Assembly (NCBI GenBank): GCA_964584415.1
Contig: CAZOZX010000003.1
Location: 1 to 57,241 of the forward strand
Length of the DNA stretch: 57,241 nucleotides
Source: PHAA01 sp964584415
GTDB taxonomy: Bacteria > Bacillota > Syntrophomonadia > Syntrophomonadales > Syntrophomonadaceae
Reading direction: 5' to 3'
Shown: piece by piece, positions 9,251 through 16,107 of the stretch
Layout of the letters: each line of letters opens with the position of its first letter
How positions within the stretch are numbered: position 1 is the stretch's first letter
Notes under the pieces: model-generated
The model's database searches: none
What the model was told of the DNA's origin: nothing
The model's input: only the letters and a program-made list of their open reading frames with translations
Translations under genes and position numbers: made by a program

Positions 9251-9901
9251 CTATCCTTTAATCTGGGACATTACTTCGGCCGCAAAATCGGTTTGCTGTT
9301 TTTCGATACCTTCGCCCACTTCATAACGGGTAAACCGGCGTACATTTATATTTTCCCCTATTTTAGCCACATGTTCGTGGATTAACTGCTGGACGGTCTT
9401 ATCTGGGTCCTTTATGAACTGCTGTTCCAGCAGGCAGTTTTCTTTATAAAACTTATCAATGCGGCCTTCTACCATCTTATCAATAATTTTCTCAGGCTTG
9501 CCTTCTTCCAATGCTTGGGCTCTAAGTACTTCACGCTCATGATCCAAATCAGCAGCGGGCACCTGTTCACGCGACAAATAGGCCGGATTGGTGGCTGCCA
9601 CCTGCATCGCTATATCATATGCCAGCTGTCTAAATTCGTCAGTATTGCCGACAAAATCAGTTTCACAGTTAACCTCTACCAGTACCCCGATGCGGCCCTT
9701 GCCATGAATGTAGGATACCACTACTCCTTCGCTGGCTACCCGGCCAGCCTTTTTGGCTGCTTTGGCCAATCCTTTTGCCCTCAGTTCGTCAATCGCTTTG
9801 TCTATATCACCACTGGTCTCTACCAGCACCTTCTTGCAATCCATCATCCCCGCGCCAGTTCTCTCGCGTAGTTCTTTAACCATTACCGCTGTAATTTCCA
9901 C
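9251..9901 (-). CDS. tsf: Translation elongation factor Ts
   Basis: Nucleotide exchange factor for EF-Tu. 216 residues: the N-terminal UBA-like part has the EF-Ts signature LRERTGAGMMDCKKVL, followed by the core with VEVNCETDFV. This is the short form also seen in Clostridia and Thermus, shorter than the E. coli protein of about 283 residues, so the coiled-coil/second core subdomain is reduced. Starts at GTG 9901 behind AAGGAGGATATCAA. Separated from rpsB by a hairpin followed by a T-run. Confidence 0.97.
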   Translation of the reverse strand: MEITAVMVKELRERTGAGMMDCKKVLVETSGDIDKAIDELRAKGLAKAAKKAGRVASEGVVVSYIHGKGRIGVLVEVNCETDFVGNTDEFRQLAYDIAMQVAATNPAYLSREQVPAADLDHEREVLRAQALEEGKPEKIIDKMVEGRIDKFYKENCLLEQQFIKDPDKTVQQLIHEHVAKIGENINVRRFTRYEVGEGIEKQQTDFAAEVMSQIKG

Positions 9902-9935
9902 TTGATATCCTCCTTCAATGCATTCGTTATCTCAT

Positions 9936-9971
9936 AAAAAAAGGGTGTACCGGAAAACCAGTTCACCCTTT
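9936..9971 (-). terminator. Intrinsic terminator/attenuator between rpsB and tsf
   Basis: Read on the minus strand, AAAGGGTG and CACCCTTT form an 8-bp stem around a 16-base loop that contains a small GG/CC pairing, followed immediately by a run of T. It lies 9-44 bases after the rpsB stop. A terminator here would set S2 and EF-Ts to different levels. Confidence 0.7.
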
Positions 9972-9979
9972 AATCTACT

Positions 9980-10678
9980 TTATCCGGCTACTTGTTCTCC
10001 CTGCTTGCTTTCCAGCACCGCATCCGCTATTTTGGAAGAAATTAATCTTACCGCTCGGATAGCATCATCATTTCCCGGTATTACATAGTCTATTTCATCG
10101 GGGTCGCAGTTGGTATCTACTATAGCTACCACCGGAATATTCAACTTGCGGGCTTCCGCAACGGCGATCTTCTCCTTGCGGGGATCGACCACAAATACTG
10201 CTCCCGGCAGTTTCTCCATATCCTTGATACCACCCAGGAACCTTTCCAATCTCTCTCTTTCATTCTTGAGTTTGGCAACTTCCTTCTTGGTGAGGACCTC
10301 AAAAGCTCCTTCTGCTTCCATTCTTTCCAATTCTTTTAGTCTGAATACACGTTTGCGGATGGTCTTGTAGTTGGTTAACATACCGCCCAGCCAGCGCTGA
10401 TTGACAAAGAACATCTCGCATCGTCTTGCTTCATCTTTAATAGTCTCTTGGGCCTGTTTTTTGGTTCCGACAAATAGTATTCCCTTGCCGTCTGCCACTA
10501 CTTCCTTGATAAAGGCATATGCCTCATCAAATTTTTTGACCGTTTGCTGGAGATCAATGATATAAATTCCGTTTCTCTCCATATAAATGTAACGGTCCAT
10601 CTTGGGATTCCATCTTCTCGTCTGATGCCCGAAATGAACACCAGCTTCCAGTAATTGCTTCATGGTAATTACTGACAT
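9980..10678 (-). CDS. rpsB: 30S ribosomal protein S2
   Basis: Small-subunit protein S2 (232 residues). N-terminus MSVITMKQLLEAGVHFGHQ and the motifs GTKKQAQETIKDEA and FVNQRWLGGMLTNYKT are diagnostic. The ATG at 10678 is chosen because AGGAGGTG is 7 bases upstream; the open frame begins 3 codons earlier (10687) inside that Shine-Dalgarno. First gene of the long minus-strand operon, with a sigma-A-like promoter about 100 bp upstream and a leader of roughly 95 bases that could carry S2 autoregulation; no known leader motif was recognised. Confidence 0.97.
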   Translation of the reverse strand: MSVITMKQLLEAGVHFGHQTRRWNPKMDRYIYMERNGIYIIDLQQTVKKFDEAYAFIKEVVADGKGILFVGTKKQAQETIKDEARRCEMFFVNQRWLGGMLTNYKTIRKRVFRLKELERMEAEGAFEVLTKKEVAKLKNERERLERFLGGIKDMEKLPGAVFVVDPRKEKIAVAEARKLNIPVVAIVDTNCDPDEIDYVIPGNDDAIRAVRLISSKIADAVLESKQGEQVAG

Positions 10679-10782
10679 GCGATACACCTCCTGTTTTTAA
10701 TCCTCCGCAGGCTTCATTTCTCCAGGATACTCTAACGAGCAACTTCCTGACGATCGGCCAGCGTGTGAAATCATCAAGTGAT

Positions 10783-10812
10783 AATATATCACAAATAAAT
10801 ATGGGTTTGCAA
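10783..10812 (-). promoter_or_regulatory. Sigma-A-type promoter for rpsB operon
   Basis: On the minus strand TTGCAA (10807-10812) and TATATT (10783-10788) are separated by 18 bases. Both match the sigma-A consensus at four or five of six positions. The predicted transcript start is near 10775, giving a leader of about 97 bases. The rest of 10689-10962 holds only a 6-codon ORF with poor ribosome-site spacing and the unassigned promoter of the divergent activator gene. Confidence 0.55.
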
Positions 10813-10974
10813 GAAAGTTAAGCATTTAAGGCGGTGATTCGTGGCGTGACACGTTATTAATAATTATCTGGAGTATATTTAGATAAGTAGACTCTTTTCT
10901 TGAAAAGAATAGCATTAAATTCCCGTGCAATTTATAAATCCTTATGCTAAATTGATGCCAAGGTGGTGACAGCA

Positions 10975-13080
10975 GTGAAAATCAGTAAGATTATGACCCC
11001 TAATCCCATAACCCTTAGACCCGATAATTCTATCGGTGAAGCCGCTATCATTTTTATGGAAAAACGAATAGATGGTGCTCCGGTTGTAGATGAAGACGGC
11101 AAATTGATCGGCTTATTTACTAAAAGCCATGTCTACCGCGCTATAAATGGTGACCGCGAATTTGATCGCCCTATATCATCTATGATGACCACTAATATGC
11201 TGGTCGGGCGCCCCGACGATGAATTCGGTGAAGTAGTAAATGCTACCGTACCACGTTTGCCTGTTGTTGACAGTGAGCGCAAAGTGGTGGGTATCGTAAC
11301 CAGAGGAGACATAGCCAAGGCCTTCTTCGATTCTTATCAAAACATTTCACTCGAGCTGGATGCTATTATTAATTCTGCTCACAACGTTATAGTGTCGATC
11401 GATGAAAAAGGCATGATAAAGGTCTGGAACGAGTCGGCCGAAAGATTGTTCGGCGACAAGGCCTCAGACGCGGTGGGCAAATACATTCAGGATGTTTTAC
11501 CGGAGAGCGACCTCGTTAACATTGTCTCCACTGGAATCGCTGAACCCCTTAAAAAAGTCAAGCTTAGGGATATCGATTTCCTTTCCAATCGTTCACCTAT
11601 AATAAAGGAAGGAAAAGTTGTGGGAGCTGTAGCTGTACTATTGGATATCTCCGAATTGGAGAACGTTTCCCGGGAGCTGGCACGATTCAAAGAGCTCAAC
11701 CGGGAATTGGACGCAATTATTGATTCATCTTTCGATGGCCTCTACATAACTGACGGAACCGGGCTGACACTGCGTTTGAACAAGGCATACGAGCGTATTA
11801 CCGGAATCGATGCCAATGAATTTATAGGAAAAAACGTTACCACTATTGAATCTGAAGGAATAGTATCGGAATCGGTCACCTCTTTGGTTCTTCAGAAACA
11901 TGAACCGGTTACTATAAGCCAGGAAATGAGAACCGGAAAAACAACCCTTACGACCGGGAATCCAGTTTTTGACGATGCCGGCAAGATATTCAGAGTCGTA
12001 AGTAATGTCAGGGATATAACCGAACTGAATGAACTCAGACAAAAACTAGAGGAGGTTGAGAGCCTCAGCCAACATTATGAAACCCAATTGCGCACCTTAA
12101 AACTCCAATATACTGGCTCCGACAATATAATTACCAACTCCAGTAAAATGAAGGTATTATTATCAACGGTAATGAGATTGGCCCAATTTGACTCCACCAT
12201 ATTAGTCACCGGAGAATCCGGTACCGGTAAGGAATTAATCGCTGAAATCATTCACAATTACAGCAATCGTAAAGACGAGCCATTTATTAAGGTGAACTGT
12301 GGTGCCATACCCGAAACTCTCCTGGAATCGGAGTTGTTCGGTTATGATTATGGAGCCTTTACGGGAGCTAAAAAAGAGGGTAAACCAGGCTACTTTCAAC
12401 TTGCATCAGGCGGTACCTTGTTCCTGGATGAGATAGGCGATCTGCCTTTTAATCTACAGGTTAAACTGCTGCGGGTTCTGCAAAACAAAGAGATAGTCCG
12501 GGTAGGCGGCACTAAATCCATATCTATAGACGTAAGGATCGTAACCGGAACCAACCATAACCTACTGGAATTGGTAGATAAAAAGCTATTCAGGGAAGAT
12601 CTGTATTACAGATTGAATGTTGTCCCTATCAACGTCCCCCCGCTGCGGGATAGGAAAGAAGACATTCCCCCTCTGGTATCTCATTTTATAAAGCTCTACA
12701 ATCGCAAACACAAGTTGAATAAAAAGATCTCTCCGGAAATAATTGATATATTCATGAATTATAATTGGCCCGGCAACGTTAGAGAGTTAGAAAACTTGAT
12801 AGAAAGATTAATCGTGGTTACCACCAGGGATTTGATAACCCGTGAAGATTTGCCAACCTCATTGAGCTTTGGGTTGCCTTCTTATGCTGAGGTCATTGTC
12901 TCGGGAATTATTCCCTTGCAGGAAGCAATCGAAAAAGTTGAGAAACAGATTCTGGAGAAAGCCTACCAGAAATATCGAACCAGCCGTCAAATGGCCAAAG
13001 AACTTAAAGTGGATGCTTCAACGGTTGTGCGCAAAGCGGCCAAATACGGCATTACTCACAATGGAAGCGATCAATTTTAG
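10975..13080 (+). CDS. Sigma-54-dependent activator with CBS and PAS sensor domains
   Basis: 701-residue bacterial enhancer-binding protein. Domains in order: two CBS repeats (about 4-115; the second is four residues shorter in its first helix), PAS (about 124-228), PAS (about 242-350), a short coiled coil, an AAA+ ATPase core (about 385-620) and a C-terminal helix-turn-helix (about 668-692, RTSRQMAKELKVDASTVVRK). Walker A GESGTGKE is at 413-420, the sigma-54-contacting GAFTGA loop at 460-465 and Walker B FLDE at 483-486, so the core looks active. There is no receiver domain, so control is by ligand: CBS pairs usually bind adenylates and PAS domains bind redox or small-molecule cofactors. The GTG at 10975 is preferred over 10963 because AAGGTGGTGA lies just upstream. 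It stands directly before a sigma-54 promoter and the beta-oxidation genes, its likely targets. Confidence 0.93.
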   Translation: MKISKIMTPNPITLRPDNSIGEAAIIFMEKRIDGAPVVDEDGKLIGLFTKSHVYRAINGDREFDRPISSMMTTNMLVGRPDDEFGEVVNATVPRLPVVDSERKVVGIVTRGDIAKAFFDSYQNISLELDAIINSAHNVIVSIDEKGMIKVWNESAERLFGDKASDAVGKYIQDVLPESDLVNIVSTGIAEPLKKVKLRDIDFLSNRSPIIKEGKVVGAVAVLLDISELENVSRELARFKELNRELDAIIDSSFDGLYITDGTGLTLRLNKAYERITGIDANEFIGKNVTTIESEGIVSESVTSLVLQKHEPVTISQEMRTGKTTLTTGNPVFDDAGKIFRVVSNVRDITELNELRQKLEEVESLSQHYETQLRTLKLQYTGSDNIITNSSKMKVLLSTVMRLAQFDSTILVTGESGTGKELIAEIIHNYSNRKDEPFIKVNCGAIPETLLESELFGYDYGAFTGAKKEGKPGYFQLASGGTLFLDEIGDLPFNLQVKLLRVLQNKEIVRVGGTKSISIDVRIVTGTNHNLLELVDKKLFREDLYYRLNVVPINVPPLRDRKEDIPPLVSHFIKLYNRKHKLNKKISPEIIDIFMNYNWPGNVRELENLIERLIVVTTRDLITREDLPTSLSFGLPSYAEVIVSGIIPLQEAIEKVEKQILEKAYQKYRTSRQMAKELKVDASTVVRKAAKYGITHNGSDQF

Positions 13081-13098
13081 ATACTAACCGCACGTCTC

Positions 13099-13134
13099 GT
13101 TGCATCGGGGCAACAATTTGTTGCGAGGATGCAT
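13099..13134. promoter_or_regulatory. Paired enhancer-like dyads, TTGC-N6-GCAA type
   Basis: TTGCATCGGGGCAA (13100-13113) fits TTGC-N6-GCAA, and TTGCGAGGATGCAT (13121-13134) fits with one mismatch. Their centres are 21 bp apart, two helical turns. Together they also make a nested inverted repeat: TGCATC/GATGCA outside and GCAACA/TGTTGC inside, spanning 13101-13133. They lie about 295-315 bp before the predicted sigma-54 start, the usual distance for upstream activator sites. Confidence 0.6.
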
Positions 13135-13293
13135 CAATTTTTTGGCGCATATTGGCAACCAAAACAGTAACCCTATCCAACCTGTTGTCTTCCCCAACCC
13201 ACCTATAATGGTCTTGTGTAATTAATAACATACCGGTATGGTTAACTTTTCAAAGTATATGACTATAAATTCCATATTCTGATTAGAATTTCA

Positions 13294-13307
13294 TTGCACA
13301 AATGCAA
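13294..13307. promoter_or_regulatory. Third enhancer-like dyad, TTGC-N6-GCAA
   Basis: TTGCACAAATGCAA is an exact TTGC-N6-GCAA inverted repeat, the same pattern as the upstream pair, centred about 121 bp before the predicted sigma-54 transcript start. A third copy with the same internal spacing supports one binding protein, most simply the helix-turn-helix of the adjacent activator. Confidence 0.6.
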
Positions 13308-13317
13308 CAAATATTAT

Positions 13318-13349
13318 GGGGGATGTATCTTAACATCCCCTTATATTTT
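13318..13349 (+). terminator. Intrinsic terminator of the activator gene
   Basis: GGGGATGT and ACATCCCC (13319-13326 and 13333-13340) form a perfect 8-bp stem with a 6-base loop, followed by TTATATTTT. It ends the activator transcript before the sigma-54 promoter. Confidence 0.8.
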
Positions 13350-13395
13350 CAAGCAAACCCTAGATACCGGGTTTTGATAGAAACAGTCTTATTAA

Positions 13396-13411
13396 TGGCA
13401 TGATTTTTGCT
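13396..13411 (+). promoter_or_regulatory. Sigma-54 (-24/-12) promoter
   Basis: TGGCATGATTTTTGCT matches the consensus TGGCACG-N4-TTGCW at all fixed positions but one (C to T). The GG and GC dinucleotides are exactly 10 bases apart. Predicted start is near 13422. The GAFTGA-bearing activator gene immediately upstream strengthens the call. Downstream lie the Com-like gene and the beta-oxidation cluster. Confidence 0.82.
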
Positions 13412-13448
13412 TAATATACTAATTAGAATTGTGAGGAGTTAATTAGAA

Positions 13449-13475
13449 ATGTTTCGGGTTAAAGGGGAGTGGTAA
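13449..13475 (+). CDS. Candidate 8-residue leader peptide
   Basis: ATG to TAA reading MFRVKGEW, behind GAGGAG with a 10-base spacer. It begins about 27 bases after the predicted sigma-54 start. Its coding part contains the GGGGAGTGG ribosome site of the Com-like gene that starts 5 bases after its stop, so its translation could affect that start. It may also be chance. Confidence 0.25.
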   Translation: MFRVKGEW

Positions 13476-13480
13476 AAATA

Positions 13481-13645
13481 GTGCTTAAAGATTTTCGATG
13501 CCGAAAATGCCAAAAACTCTTGGGGAAATATCTTGAATGCCGTCACCTGGAGATAAAATGCCCTCGCTGCGGATCCACTAACAGTCTTACCCCAGTCATC
13601 CTAACCAATGCTCGTGAAAAGTTACCAATTGTCAGCACCATTTAA
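13481..13645 (+). CDS. Com-like zinc-ribbon small protein
   Basis: 54 residues from GTG 13481 (GGGGAGTGG about 8 bases upstream) to TAA. Four cysteines form two CxxC pairs (CRKC at residues 7-10, CPRC at 27-30), and the text between and after (LLGKYLEC, HLEIKCPRCGS) resembles the Com translational regulator of phage Mu and its chromosomal relatives (Mu-like Com family). Known Com activates translation of the phage mom gene by remodelling mRNA; the role of stand-alone copies is not known. It is the first full-length gene of the sigma-54 transcript and is followed by a terminator 55 bases later. No phage genes are nearby. Confidence 0.75.
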   Translation: MLKDFRCRKCQKLLGKYLECRHLEIKCPRCGSTNSLTPVILTNAREKLPIVSTI

Positions 13646-13700
13646 AAGCAAGCCCCATACAACTACATAAAATTGTTAATCTGTTTAGAGAGCCTTAGAG

Positions 13701-13733
13701 CCCCGCCAGATAATAATCTGCGGGGTTATTTTT
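13701..13733 (+). terminator. Intrinsic terminator/attenuator before the thiolase gene
   Basis: CCCCGC-C-AGAT and ATCT-GCGGGG (13701-13725) form a 10-bp stem with one bulged C and a 4-base loop, followed by TTATTTTT. It lies between the Com-like gene and the thiolase gene inside the presumed sigma-54 transcript, so it either limits read-through or shows that the thiolase gene has a second promoter. Only a poor candidate exists (TATAAA at about 13784). Confidence 0.75.
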
Positions 13734-13755
13734 ATGTCAGCTAAGGGAGGTGAGT

Positions 13756-13788
13756 TTGTTTACCCCATTCAGCAAAGTACTCTTATAA
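13756..13788 (+). CDS. Candidate 10-residue leader peptide
   Basis: TTG to TAA reading MFTPFSKVLL. A strong AAGGGAGGTGAG ribosome site is placed 5 bases before the TTG, with no other gene to serve. It is in the same frame as the thiolase, but two stops intervene. Such a well-formed ribosome site in a leader suggests translation there matters for the genes downstream. Confidence 0.3.
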   Translation: MFTPFSKVLL

Positions 13789-13821
13789 ACCTAAATTATT
13801 AGAACTAAGGAGGAAGAAAAT

Positions 13822-15177
13822 ATGTCCGATTTTGTACAGAAGCTAGATATGAAAAGAGCGGATTATCCCAAAACTGTTCCGGTAACTGGACTTGGAGAAA
13901 GAAAACCCGATTTCAAAGGTATGGGCCGCAAGCTTGACAATCCCTACGCCAAACTTCGGGAAGTAGTCTGCGTAGCTGCGGCTCGCACTCCTTACGGAGT
14001 GTTCGGCGGCAAACTGAAAGAATATGATGCACCCCAATTGGGCGCCCTGGCCATCAAGGAAGTAATGCGCCGGGTAGAAGGCAAAGTAAAAGGTGAAGAT
14101 GTTGATTATGTATATATGGGAGAAGTTGTACCGGCCGGTGTTGGCCAGGTACCCAGCCGCCAGGCCACTCTTTTAGCCGGCTTGCCGGAGTCAGTGCCTT
14201 CAATAACCATTAATAAAGTCTGCTCCTCCGGTATCAAAACCATTGATTTAGCCGTTCAGCTGATCAAGGTAGGCCGGGCTGATATAGTCATTGCCGGTGG
14301 TATGGAAAGCATGACCAACTGTCCCTATTCACTGCCCGATGAAAGGTTCGGAGGAAGAATGGGGCTTCCCAATGGCAGACTGGTAGACTTGATGGTCTAT
14401 GACGGACTGTGGGATGCCTTCTACAATCGCCATATGGCCATTCATGGTTCTGAAGTATCAGACGAATTCGGTGTTACCAGAGAAGAGATGGACTGGTGGG
14501 CAACTCTTTCCCAGACCCGGGCTGTAGACGCCATGGAAAATGGCCGCCTGGATGATGAGATCTTCCCGGTGGAGATCAAAAAAGGCAAGGAAGTTATGAC
14601 CAAGGATGAGGGCCCCCGCCCGGGAACTACCCAGGAATCGTTGGCAAAATTACCTCCGGTATTCAACCATAAGAGTCCAGTAACCGGCGGTCCGGGCAGT
14701 GTTACTGCTGGTAACGCCCCAGGGGTTAATGATGGAGGCAGTGCGGTAATGCTGATGAGCCGCGAAAAAGCTGATGAGCTTGGCCTGAAGCCGCTCTTTA
14801 CCATAGTAGACTACGCAGAAGTATCTCAGCAGACCAAAGATATTGCAACTGTTCCTGGTCTCTCCATCAAGAAGGTACTGGATCAGAATGGTTTAACTGC
14901 CGACGACATCAAGCTGGTGGAAGCCAATGAGGCCTTTGCGGCAGTTGTATTGGTCAGCTGTATGAAGATCGTGGGTATGAGCAAAGAAGACATGGTTAAT
15001 AAAGTAAACGTAAACGGTTCTGCCATAGCCTATGGTCACCCCATCGGATCTTCCGGAGCCCGAATTTTAATGACCCTTGGTTATGAATTAAAAAGGCGCG
15101 GTGGCGGCTATGGAGTTTGCGGAATTTGTTCCGGTCACGCCCAAGGCGATGCAATGTTAATCAAAGTCGAACCATAA
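13822..15177 (+). CDS. Acetyl-CoA acetyltransferase (thiolase) with N-terminal extension
   Basis: Cleaves acetoacetyl-CoA with CoA to two acetyl-CoA, the last step of butyrate oxidation. Catalytic residues are Cys134 (NKVCSSGIKT), His406 (YGHPIGSSGARI) and Cys436. The protein is 451 residues against about 390-400 normally: the thiolase fold begins at REVVCVAAARTPYG (residue 46), so about 45 residues are added in front, and the start is firm (AAGGAGGAAGAAAAT ATG). The second-cysteine loop reads CSGHAQGDA where thiolases normally have a CxGGGxG loop. First of four closely spaced genes, 41 bp before hbd. Substrate length is inferred from neighbours. Confidence 0.92.
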   Translation: MSDFVQKLDMKRADYPKTVPVTGLGERKPDFKGMGRKLDNPYAKLREVVCVAAARTPYGVFGGKLKEYDAPQLGALAIKEVMRRVEGKVKGEDVDYVYMGEVVPAGVGQVPSRQATLLAGLPESVPSITINKVCSSGIKTIDLAVQLIKVGRADIVIAGGMESMTNCPYSLPDERFGGRMGLPNGRLVDLMVYDGLWDAFYNRHMAIHGSEVSDEFGVTREEMDWWATLSQTRAVDAMENGRLDDEIFPVEIKKGKEVMTKDEGPRPGTTQESLAKLPPVFNHKSPVTGGPGSVTAGNAPGVNDGGSAVMLMSREKADELGLKPLFTIVDYAEVSQQTKDIATVPGLSIKKVLDQNGLTADDIKLVEANEAFAAVVLVSCMKIVGMSKEDMVNKVNVNGSAIAYGHPIGSSGARILMTLGYELKRRGGGYGVCGICSGHAQGDAMLIKVEP

Positions 15178-15218
15178 ACAGATTTAGCTCGCAACAACAT
15201 TTTAAGGAGGGACGTATA

Positions 15219-16073
15219 GTGGAAATTAAGAAAGTCATGGTAATCGGCGCCGGCCAAATGGGAGGCGGAATCGCTCAGGTTTCAGCCCAAGCAGGATTTG
15301 ACACCATCCAGTATGACATTAATATGGATCTGGTCGACAAGGGTATTGCTCTAATCAAGAAAAACCTGGGCCGCGATGTAGAAAAGGGCAAGAGAACCCA
15401 GGAAGACATGGATGCCATCCTAGCCAGAATCAAACCCTCCATCAGCCTGGAAGATGCGGCTGACTGCGACCTGATCGTTGAAGCTATCGTTGAGAACTTC
15501 GATATCAAGAAAAAAGTCTTCGAAGAACTGGACCGGATTGCTCCTGCGCATGCGATATTGGCCAGCAATACCTCTTCCCTGCCCATCACCCAGATTGCAG
15601 CCGTTACTAAACGGCCGGCTCAGGTAATCGGCATGCATTTCATGAATCCAGTACCGGTCATGAAACTGGTAGAAGTCATCCGTGGTTTGGCTACCAGTGA
15701 TGAAGTCTACAACACTATTGAAGAAGCTTCCATCAAGATGGGCAAAACTCCGGTATGGTGCAAAGACGTACCAGGCTTTATTTCCAACCGGGTTCTTCAG
15801 GTTATGATCAATGAAGCCCTGTGGGAACTCTATGAGGGCGTTGCACCTGCAGAAAACATTGACAATATTATGAAATTAGGTATGAACCATCCTATGGGCC
15901 CCTGCGCATTGGCAGACCTAATCGGCCTGGATACGGTTCTGGCTATTCTAAACGTTATGTACACCGGCTACGGTGATCCCAAATATCGTCCTTCTCCCCT
16001 GCTAAAACAATATGTCCAGGCCGGATGGCTGGGCCGCAAAGTCGGTAAAGGAATCTTCGATTACAGCAAATAG
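15219..16073 (+). CDS. hbd: 3-hydroxybutyryl-CoA dehydrogenase
   Basis: Oxidises 3-hydroxybutyryl-CoA to acetoacetyl-CoA with NAD+. 284 residues: Rossmann loop GAGQMG at 10-15, SNTSSLPIT in the middle, and the catalytic pair His140/Glu152 (GMHFMNPVPVMKLVE) at the spacing known from the family. The C-terminal domain has KDVPGFISNRV and MKLGMNHPMGP. The GTG at 15219 is chosen because AAGGAGGGACGTATA precedes it; the longer open frame from 15117 would start inside the thiolase gene. A stand-alone short-chain type, not fused to a hydratase. Confidence 0.95.
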   Translation: MEIKKVMVIGAGQMGGGIAQVSAQAGFDTIQYDINMDLVDKGIALIKKNLGRDVEKGKRTQEDMDAILARIKPSISLEDAADCDLIVEAIVENFDIKKKVFEELDRIAPAHAILASNTSSLPITQIAAVTKRPAQVIGMHFMNPVPVMKLVEVIRGLATSDEVYNTIEEASIKMGKTPVWCKDVPGFISNRVLQVMINEALWELYEGVAPAENIDNIMKLGMNHPMGPCALADLIGLDTVLAILNVMYTGYGDPKYRPSPLLKQYVQAGWLGRKVGKGIFDYSK

Positions 16074-16107
16074 ATCCCATTAGAATTCAGCAAGGGAGGG
16101 AGATTAA

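Larger units (their letters stand above)
13081..13480 (+). other. Regulatory intergenic region of the beta-oxidation island
   Basis: 400 bases without a gene of normal size. In order it holds two enhancer-like dyads, a 12-base palindrome (CATACCGGTATG, 13229-13240), a third dyad, the activator's terminator, a -24/-12 promoter and an 8-codon candidate leader ORF. Each is listed separately. Confidence 0.7.

Noticed and set aside
10697..10717. Six-codon ORF (MKPAED) in the rpsB leader
   Set aside because: GGAG is only two or three bases before the ATG, too close for initiation, and no attenuator structure accompanies it.
13110..13124. GCAACA-ATT-TGTTGC as a terminator hairpin of the activator gene
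   Set aside because: There is no T-run, the loop is only three bases, and a clear terminator lies at 13318-13349; it fits the enhancer pair better.
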